Assembly: GCA_900169235.1 (NCBI GenBank)
Contig: FWCC01000017.1
Coordinates: 141,869-205,868, forward strand
Length of the DNA stretch: 64,000 bases
From: Zarea fungicola
Taxonomy: Eukaryota; Ascomycota; Sordariomycetes; Hypocreales; Cordycipitaceae
Direction of reading: 5' to 3'
A model generated the notes under the pieces. That model did not search any database and was not told where the DNA came from. It saw only the letters and a list, made by a program, of their open reading frames with translations. A program made the translations under genes and the position numbers. Shown piece after piece: positions 57,219 to 64,000 of the stretch. Within the stretch, counting starts at the first letter, position 1; each line of letters starts with the position of its first letter.

Positions 57219-58641
57219 ATGCAGCACCCGTCAAGACCGTTGACGCAGCAGCGTCCCTCGCTCTCGGCCGCCTCCTCGTCATTGCCTGCTCGCCAGTCCC
57301 ACGCCCGAAACTCCTCCCACTCCCTCCTCACCGGAGCCCTGAACCCGAACCATCGCGTTACTCGACGCAAGTCTGTCACGAACCAAACGGCCAATGTTGC
57401 CGCTATAACCGCCGCCATTGCCGAGGGCGACCCTGCCACTGCAATTCCCATTGCCATCGCCTCCGGTCGTCGAAATACCATGTCCAAGGCTGCCGCCGCG
57501 GCAAAGCTGTCGATGGCCGCCAGTCTCCCCTCTCCACCCGCCAGCCTGCCGTTGCAGCGCTCCCTCGCCGACTCCAAGTTGCACCAAGAAAGTGCCATTG
57601 ACGACTCGAATGATATGTCAGGCGATGACGCTGACGACTCCATTGACGGCAATCGTCAGCGTCGTGCAAGTGATGGCCAGCCTTTGACAAAGGACGGCAA
57701 GAAGAGTAACCGCGTCGAAGTCCGTTGCGAAACCTGCGGCAAGGGCTACAAGCATAGCAGTTGCTTGACTAAGCACTTGTTAGTATTCCCGTATAATGCA
57801 ATGCGTGTGCCGGCTTTACCGCGTATCCGCCCATACCCCCAAACCCTGGCCGCTAACAGCTGAGTGTAGGTGGGAACACACTCCCGAATGGTCTCTGACC
57901 TCCAAGTTGCTCATCTCCAAGCACCAGCAAGTCCAGCTCCTCGAAGCTGCGTCTGTCCTGGTTGCCATGAATGGCCCAACTGCGGACGATGAAGTCGTCA
58001 CGCCACCTGACTCTGCCAGGGACTTTGCGAGCGAACCGGAATCGGCATCTCCGGCAGCCTCTGGATACTCGGACCAACAAGACCGACAGAGCTCTGTTGA
58101 TACGACCCCACCTCCATTTGGTGAACCCCTTGGCTTCAATAGTCTGGCCTATCGTGACAAGCGCCTCAGTGGTGGTAGCGGCTTTGCCCGTAGTTTCCAG
58201 TCCCCACCGCTAAAGCCTGAGCAGCTTTCCAGCAGCATCCCACACGCGCAGTGGAATAATGTTCGCCGCCCCTCATTGGGTCCTGCTGGCACTGGCAAGG
58301 AAGACCGTGACTTGGCTGCTGCTGTCGAGCTTCTCAGCTGCAGCTTCGGAAGCAGCACGGGACGCGATCTTGTTGGCATCCCGGCTGATGCGCCTCCTGT
58401 ACCACCTGTTCCCGAACAGTACCGTGACCAGGCCAGATCCTTCACCGCGACCGGATTTCTCAACAGCTTCCCCAGCCGTCAGCCCGAAAGTTTTACTCGA
58501 GGCGAATTCCGACGCGGCAGCCAGGATGTCAAGATGGAGGACAGCGGCGAGTCTGCTGCCGACGAAGACGATCTCGATGCTCGCTCTCGCGCCCGAAGCG
58601 ACGAGGATGACGATTTTGTGTTTGGCCGAATGGAGGAATAA
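57219..58641 (+). CDS. Single-finger C2H2 transcriptional regulator
   Basis: Exons 57219-57778 and 57870-58641 (intron GTTAGT...GTAG) give 443 aa. The only domain is one C2H2 finger, C170-x2-C173-x12-H186-x3-H190 (CETCGKGYKHSSCLTKH, then LWEH). It is followed by a conserved extension, PEWSLTSKLLISKHQQVQLL, typical of a fungal regulator family with one finger. The intron splits the finger between H186-L187 and W188. The N-terminus is Ser/Ala/Pro-rich with a basic patch (HRVTRRKSVTNQ). The C-terminus is acidic (DEDDLDARSRARSDEDDDF) and may activate transcription. I cannot name a specific orthologue or target. Two uORFs precede the start, and the long upstream gap suggests complex control. The frame is open upstream to a TTG, but the ATG at 57219 is the first in-frame AUG. 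Confidence 0.85.
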
Positions 58642-59805
58642 GATGCGGTGCAAGTAGCATCGATCTTTTTTATCCTTGTTTTTTATTGGTTTGGAAATGC
58701 ATGGAGCATGATAGGAGTCGGGAACTTGGGCTCTGGAATTGGATTATAATCATTGGGAGGAACGGCGCGATGTCTCTTTTGTATAATGATACACACAACC
58801 TGTATGAGGTGGTTCAGCTCCGCCCTGATGCTCAGCACCGAAGAGTGGAGAGCCCGTTCAAAGCAGTCATTTTGGGCTGGGACGCGATTGCTTCTCCACG
58901 AGGTTAAAGTGAGGATCCGGAGGCGTCGAGCGGACACCCGAATAAATACCAAATGAAGCGAACATATTGATTTTGAAACCTGGGATGCCTATGTGCGATG
59001 TGATGGTGGAAGAGTGTAAAAGTGTTGGGTTGACGATGGTCTGGTGCCTTTATTTGGTACTGGCTGTGCGAACGGGTGCTCGTTTTGTGAGTTGATTAAT
59101 CACTGTGGTGAAATTTTGGGTGTCGAGAGGAGAACCGAGAAAACATCAAACTTAAACGTCGAGACAGAGGTTCGCCACCCGTTCAACCCCTCAACGGATG
59201 TCTACCCAGAAATGGAAAGTGTTCAAGGATCATCAACTGGATAGTGTCGGTGTTGTGTAACAATGCGGGGATTTGGGGGACTTTTGTCATATTTGGTCTG
59301 TAGATCGCCAAAGGCCAAGGTCCAAAGAAATCTTGGTGGTGCGGCTCTTCTGATGGCAGAGAAGGCTGGCAACTGGCTAGTGAGATGTGTGGGACCCCCG
59401 CCTGTGGCAGCTCCCGCACCAGCCACAGCAGAGGCTCAAAATCTGAGGGCAAGGCTGCACGAGACAATCGCCGTTGGCTGAAGTACCTGTCGCGTCGTGA
59501 AAACAGAAAATAACGATTTCCAACGCACAATCTCTTGAATCACGCCATTTATGCAAATTCTCCCGTCAAAAGACGATTTTATCCATCATCCTCAAAGCTG
59601 TCTACGTATAAAAACGCGATAAACCGACCAGTTTCCAGCGATCGAGACGCGCCACTACGCTAATATCATCGACAACAATAGAAAAAAATAACTTGGAGTG
59701 TCAAAACGCGACGGCGTACAAAAGCATCGAACCGTCTTATACACGGCGCCCGAAGAAAAACAAAATTCTCCTCTTCGCAGCAGAGCGCAATTGAATTTGA
59801 TCAAA
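58642..59805. other. Intergenic between C2H2 regulator and membrane protein
   Basis: 1.16 kb. The first part is the C2H2 3' UTR and the last part the leader of the next gene on the same strand. No gene was seen; ORFs here are short and unsupported. Confidence 0.5.
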
Positions 59806-61062
59806 ATGCCGAGAAAATCTGTCAAAAGTGAAAACAGCACCGCGTCGCCGGACCCGGCTGCCATCCCGCCAGCAGCAAAGTCCACGCCTGCAAAGGCAGC
59901 TGCAGCCTCTGCAAAGAGCACACCGGCCAAGAAGACGGCATCCAGGAAGAGTACTCCCGCCAAGGGCACCACCAACGGCACGTCGGCCAGGAGCACGCCC
60001 AAGAGCACGCCCAAGAGCACGCCCATGAGCAAGGGCGCCGCCGCGACGCCCGCGTCCGCCGGAGCCAAGCAGCGCCGTCAGAGCAGGCCCCGCGCCTCGT
60101 CCTCGGCCGCCGACAAGCAGCTGCAGCAGCGCCGCCCGCGCAAGGCCCTGCTCGCGGACCTCCCCTCCCCGGCCAAGTTTGCTGCCGTCGAGGTGCTGAC
60201 GCTTGTGCTCCTCGCTGCCGGCCACGCCGCCGTGGCGCGGGTGAGCAGCAACGAGATGGGCGGCCTGCGCACGCAGCCCGAGAGCGCGTCCGAGCTGGCG
60301 CTCCTGGCCGGCTGGCGCGCCGCCGAGGCGGCCATTGCGTGGCTGGCCAACCTGGACTTTATCGACGTCGGCCTCATCTCCTTTGTCGCGCACGCGCCGT
60401 CATGCTGGCTCCTGGCCATGTTCTACGGCATCCGCCCGTCCACCGCCGTCCTCGCCGGCCTCGTGGACATTGCGGCGCCGGCGCTGGCTTTTTACCTCAC
60501 GCGGCCCTTGGGGAGCCTCCGCTTCGCCGGCCCCAAGCTGTACAACAAGGACCTCGTCTCGCTGCCCTTTCAGCTGCTCATCGGCCTCTTGTCCACGAGC
60601 GTCTACGCGTCGGTGGTCTCGCTCGCTCTCCGCTTCGTCCTGCCGCGGGTCTTTGTCCTGTACTTTGCGGGCATCCCGACCGTGGAGCCGGCGTACGCGG
60701 CGTCCTTTGTGGCCCTGCTGCCGACGGCCGCCTTCTTCGGGTTCGCGGCGAGCAAGTTCATCTTTGCGCCGTACGTGACCACGGGCAAGAGCAAGGAGGA
60801 CGACAAGATCCGCCAGTTTGATCCCGTCCAGGCGAGCCTGCGCGAGACGGTCTGGTGGAACTTTTGGGGCTACACGCTCCGCAGCCGCATCATCATTACG
60901 CGCACGGCCGTCGTGACGGTCATGACGGCCGTGAGCACCTACCTCGCCTGCACCATCCTCATTGATGGCGTTGCCGGCCTTGGCGCGGCCGTCTATGCGT
61001 TTGTATGGGCACTTGCTACGAGTGGTACTGGTCTCGCTCTGGGTTTGGTTGGCCAGGAGTAG
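59806..61062 (+). CDS. Polytopic membrane protein with histone-H1-like S/TPAK N-terminal tail
   Basis: One exon, 418 aa, ATG at 59806 in context TCAAAATGCC. Residues 1-120 are Lys/Ala/Ser/Thr/Pro-rich with repeated STPAK/STPK units (KSTPAKA, KSTPAKK, RKSTPAKG, TPKSTPKSTP), ending in a strongly basic stretch (RQSRPRASSS, QQRRPRK). From about residue 120 there are six or more hydrophobic segments, for example FAAVEVLTLVLLAAGHAAVA and LLPTAAFFGFAASKFIF, then MTAVSTYLACTIL. I recognise no enzyme motif. The tail resembles DNA-binding SPKK/H1 tails, so an inner-nuclear-membrane protein is a possible but unproven reading. The very GC-rich coding region gives long shadow ORFs on the minus strand. A GTG 108 nt upstream keeps the frame open but is not a likely start. 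Confidence 0.82.
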   Translation: MPRKSVKSENSTASPDPAAIPPAAKSTPAKAAAASAKSTPAKKTASRKSTPAKGTTNGTSARSTPKSTPKSTPMSKGAAATPASAGAKQRRQSRPRASSSAADKQLQQRRPRKALLADLPSPAKFAAVEVLTLVLLAAGHAAVARVSSNEMGGLRTQPESASELALLAGWRAAEAAIAWLANLDFIDVGLISFVAHAPSCWLLAMFYGIRPSTAVLAGLVDIAAPALAFYLTRPLGSLRFAGPKLYNKDLVSLPFQLLIGLLSTSVYASVVSLALRFVLPRVFVLYFAGIPTVEPAYAASFVALLPTAAFFGFAASKFIFAPYVTTGKSKEDDKIRQFDPVQASLRETVWWNFWGYTLRSRIIITRTAVVTVMTAVSTYLACTILIDGVAGLGAAVYAFVWALATSGTGLALGLVGQE

Positions 61063-62240
61063 AATGAAAAACCCAGGTTTCCACGTGGAAGAAGGCGGTG
61101 ATGAGTCTGGGGAAAAGCAAACTACAAGGGGGAAAGTAGCCCTCAGTCTTCTACATTGTGATGGAAGCTGGAAAGCGATTTGAAGAAACGCTTGTTGGAC
61201 ATTTTCCACTAAATGACTGACTGATTGAGTTAACCACGGCGCAGAGAGTTATTGTTCATCTTGGATAGTCGAGGTTCTGTAACTTTTCAAGTTTCAGATG
61301 ATTTTTATGGCGCAAAACGTCCGATTGGCTGATTTTATGGATGATTGGGGGAGATTTTATACCCAGACGTATTCTTTATATTCTTTAACTCTGGTGGAGT
61401 TGGGATTTCGAAATGGGCTGCTTGCCTCCTTGCTTCATACGTCAAGTGTATATTTTTCTGTTTTTTTTTCCCCTTTGATCTTTTTTCTCCTCGAGTAATA
61501 ATTACTTGATTGATTTGTTTTATGTTGATTGTCCTTTACGGTTAGGGGATTCGCGGGAAGTGGGAGGTAGCTTTTTCTTCAATTACTTCCGGCACTTTAT
61601 GATATTCTCCCGGGTTCTAAAAAAAGAATTTATGCCTGCCGCCTCATTTTCTTTAATTTCTTCAGTTCTCGCGTGCCATTGAGTGCCTCCCCCGCCCCCC
61701 CTGCGCCATATTATCCACGATGGTACCCGGTCCTGATCCAGGCACCAGAGCGAGAGCCATGGACAGTCTAGCTCGAGCAGCGTATCAGCGAATCAGCACT
61801 TCAACTCCCAGCAGCTGAGAAGAAATCTAAGAGGAAAGCGGAAAGGCTGTGTTTTTGTAGGTGTGTGTGTGGTGCTGCGCCCGCCTGTCAAAAAAGAGGG
61901 CTGAAGTGAGAAAGCTTGGTTTGACCACTTTGTCGTCTACCCACCAATATGTGTCAGCGAAACGATCAGCCTCGTGCTAAAACAGCGGAGCGGACCTCAA
62001 CAGTACATGTGACTGTGGAGGGGAAGGGGACTCGTGGGGAAAAAATAAAAGAAAAGAAAAAAAATTGTTAACAAAATGCAACATTCCAGGTGATTTCCCA
62101 TGAAGGCGAGGCTGAAACGCCTCGGCCGATGGCCGATGGCCAAAGACAAGAGAGTTGAAAATAGAAACATGGAAGAGGCGCGGAGTAGCGGCCCAATGAA
62201 TGATCACAACGCTAAATCTTTAACCCTTTTGTGTCTTGTT
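61063..62240. other. Intergenic before the transposon
   Basis: 1.18 kb of AT-rich DNA with A and T runs (61450-61490 and about 62040-62060). No gene was seen. It ends at a TA dinucleotide (62240-62241) that may be the transposon target site. Confidence 0.5.
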
Positions 62241-64000
62241 AGTGGCCCAATGCTTAATTGCTCTTAACGTAGGCCACCCACCTGAGAGCCACCCCACTTG
62301 GGAGCCACCCTAACGCGTCGCGTACCTCTCCCAAACCACCTCACAGAAACCACGATAACTTACGCAATTTTTATTCTTTTAAAGTCAATTTTCTTCTATT
62401 AGCATTATGGAGGCTCAATACACCGAACAAGACTTTCAAAACGCGATTCAGGACGTTCTTGGTGGCAGAAGCCAGCGCGAGGCGGCGAAACGCTGGGGAA
62501 TTCCTCGTCAGACCCTCGGTGGCCGGTTGAGAGGAAAATTACCAAAAAAGGAGGCTTTTGAGCAGTTGCAACGCCTTTCGAGTACTCAAGAGAGGCATCT
62601 CTGTGGCTGGATTCTAGTTCAAGATGCCGCTGGCAACGCTCCAACACATAGCCAGGTCCGAGAGATGGCCGCGAAGGTAGCCGGACTCAACGGTGACTTT
62701 GAGCCGATTGGAAAGAACTGGCTTGAAGGCTTCCTCCAGCGAAATCCCGAGGTTAAGACCTTAAAAGGCAAGAGAATTGACCTGAAGAGAGTAAATGGCG
62801 CCTCGACTGACGCTATTCAGGAATTCTTCCGTCTTCTTGCTATTCCGGCACTACGAGAGATCCCTCCCGAAAACAGATACAATATGGACGAAACAGGGAT
62901 AGCAATAGGGCAGCGAGAGAACGGCCTAGTACTAGGGTCATCGAAGAAAAAGGTAGCCCTAAAGAAGCAGTCTGGGCTGCGGTATTGGACTACAATTATC
63001 GAATGTATCTCGGCCACCGGGGCGAAGCTTAACCCACTGGTTATCTTCCAAGGCGATACTGTTCAACATCAGAATTTTCCTATGATATTAGACCCTTATA
63101 TCCACTGGTTCTTTGAGGCCACTAAAAAAGGCTGGACAAATGACGATATCGCTCTTTACTGGCTTAAAAAGGTATTTATACCAGAAACGAAGCCCCAAAA
63201 GCCCGGCCGCCGGTTATTAGTTGTTGATGGCCACGGCAGTCATTGTACAACTCAATTTCTATGGGAATGTTATTGGAATGACATTTTTGTGCTATTCCTG
63301 CCAGCACATAGCAGTCACGTTCTTCAACCCCTTGATGTGGCTGTTTTTGGCCCTGTAAAGCGATATTACACCTCACATCTCGGTAGGCACCCTACCATCA
63401 CAGATTCGTCGCCTATTGGAAAGAGCATATTCCTACAGTGTTATATAAAGGCCCGGGAGCTCGGGATCACTCAAAAAAACATTCTGGCTGGCTGGAAGGC
63501 TACAGGGCTTTGGCCAATTAATCGGGCAAAGCCATTACTAAGTCCTTATGTTGTGATAGAGCCACCAAAGGCAGTAGTCACTCCAGAGAAGCCTCAAACG
63601 CCTCAACAGAATCTACATACCGATATTCATACCCCTTCTAATAGCCTAGGCGTCAAAAGGCTATTTTCAAGGCGTAATTCAACCAGAAAGACATCGCCTA
63701 CTAGCCGCCTTATCGTACGGAAGATACAGAAGGGAATTGACGAGAAAAACAGCCAAATTATCGCCGCCCAGACACAAATAAACGTTCTTACACAACAGGT
63801 TACTGATTTACGAGAGAAAAAACGTGCAAAAGTTGTACCTAATCCTAATCAGAAGTTTGTTACAGTCCTTGAGGTCGCAAAGACACGTCGCCAGCTTGAC
63901 CAGCAATTACTTGGGATTGAAGAGGCTGGGATAATTGATTTTTCGGATGCTGATATCTCTGATAGTGAGGCTATTAGAGCACAATTATTTGATAATTAAT
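62241..64000 (+). mobile_element. Fot1/pogo-type DNA transposon, left part (right end outside window)
   Basis: A full-length transposase gene is preceded by 165 bp beginning AGTGGCCCAATG after a TA dinucleotide (62240-62241), as expected for Tc1/mariner-superfamily insertion. The terminal region holds GAGCCACCC repeated at about 62286 and 62303. These may be subterminal transposase-binding repeats. The right inverted repeat is not in the window, so the exact left boundary is a guess. The transposase has AT-rich third codon positions unlike the GC-rich neighbour at 59806-61062, which supports recent or foreign origin. Confidence 0.75.
62407..63999 (+). CDS. Fot1/pogo-family transposase (DDE superfamily, Tc1/mariner)
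   Basis: One uninterrupted exon of 530 aa, ATG at 62407 and TAA at 63997-63999; full length for the family. N-terminal DNA-binding region: an HTH (Psq type, GGRSQREAAKRWGIPRQTLG), then a CENP-B/Tc5-type HTH (THSQVREMAAKVAG, GKNWLEGFLQRNPEV). The DDE_1 core shows the first Asp in YNMDETGIAIG, the second in LLVVDGHGSHCT, and the third in HSSHVLQPLDVAVFGPVKRYY. The C-terminal part has a coiled-coil-like stretch (NSQIIAAQTQINVLTQQVTD). It catalyses cut-and-paste transposition at TA targets. No frameshift or premature stop was found and no obvious RIP damage, so the copy may be recently active. Confidence 0.93.
   Translation: MEAQYTEQDFQNAIQDVLGGRSQREAAKRWGIPRQTLGGRLRGKLPKKEAFEQLQRLSSTQERHLCGWILVQDAAGNAPTHSQVREMAAKVAGLNGDFEPIGKNWLEGFLQRNPEVKTLKGKRIDLKRVNGASTDAIQEFFRLLAIPALREIPPENRYNMDETGIAIGQRENGLVLGSSKKKVALKKQSGLRYWTTIIECISATGAKLNPLVIFQGDTVQHQNFPMILDPYIHWFFEATKKGWTNDDIALYWLKKVFIPETKPQKPGRRLLVVDGHGSHCTTQFLWECYWNDIFVLFLPAHSSHVLQPLDVAVFGPVKRYYTSHLGRHPTITDSSPIGKSIFLQCYIKARELGITQKNILAGWKATGLWPINRAKPLLSPYVVIEPPKAVVTPEKPQTPQQNLHTDIHTPSNSLGVKRLFSRRNSTRKTSPTSRLIVRKIQKGIDEKNSQIIAAQTQINVLTQQVTDLREKKRAKVVPNPNQKFVTVLEVAKTRRQLDQQLLGIEEAGIIDFSDADISDSEAIRAQLFDN

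Noticed and set aside
60400..61209. 269-codon minus-strand ORF opposite the membrane protein
   Set aside because: Shadow of a very GC-rich coding region; Arg/Gly/Ala-rich with no family features.
1..64000. tRNA, rRNA, CRISPR, bacterial promoters or operons
   Set aside because: No conserved B-box/cloverleaf, rRNA cores or spaced repeats were recognised by eye; spliceosomal introns and gene content are eukaryotic. A tRNAscan run would be the decisive test for tRNAs.

Overview
This window is nuclear DNA of a filamentous ascomycete, most likely Sordariomycetes and plausibly Hypocreales. Genes carry short introns (about 48-190 bp) with GTAAGT-type donors and CTAAC-type branch sites. The content is typically fungal: PacC, Zn2Cys6 regulators, Erg3, Ku80, Pam18, an Stb3-type Sin3-binding protein and a Fot1/pogo transposase. 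No species can be named from sequence alone. All exon coordinates were worked out by hand from splice signals, phase and family conservation.

Layout. 1-1043 is the 3' part of a CoA-transferase III gene. 1761-4776 (-) is a six-exon transcription factor whose reconstruction gives two consecutive Zn2Cys6 clusters. A gap of about 6 kb follows, then pacC (10733-12545, -). A 4.4 kb gap upstream of pacC carries two dense arrays of the PacC target GCCAAG, one centred on a 37-bp palindrome. Next come a GT25-like glycosyltransferase (16913-18228, +) and an Stb3 homologue (19795-20853, -), then another gap of about 4 kb.

From 24.9 to 48.7 kb the window is compact and mostly housekeeping. It holds top3, a DUF1295 reductase-like gene, a Pho13-type HAD phosphatase, a secreted TAP-like hydrolase, erg3, a small Cys-rich protein, an F-box/ankyrin protein, a 109-aa disordered protein, a TMEM205/DUF4149-like protein, Ku80, a DEDDh exonuclease, pam18 and a DUF3602 GRGGAGN-repeat protein. 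An 8.5 kb gap then precedes a single-finger C2H2 regulator (57219-58641) with two uORFs. After it come a polytopic membrane protein with a histone-H1-like tail (59806-61062) and, at the right edge, an apparently intact Fot1/pogo element whose right end lies outside the window.

The contrast is informative: each of the four gaps of 4-8.5 kb flanks the 5' side of a regulator gene (tandem-cluster TF, pacC, stb3, C2H2), whereas enzyme genes sit 0.2-1.5 kb apart. No tRNA, rRNA or CRISPR array was recognised.
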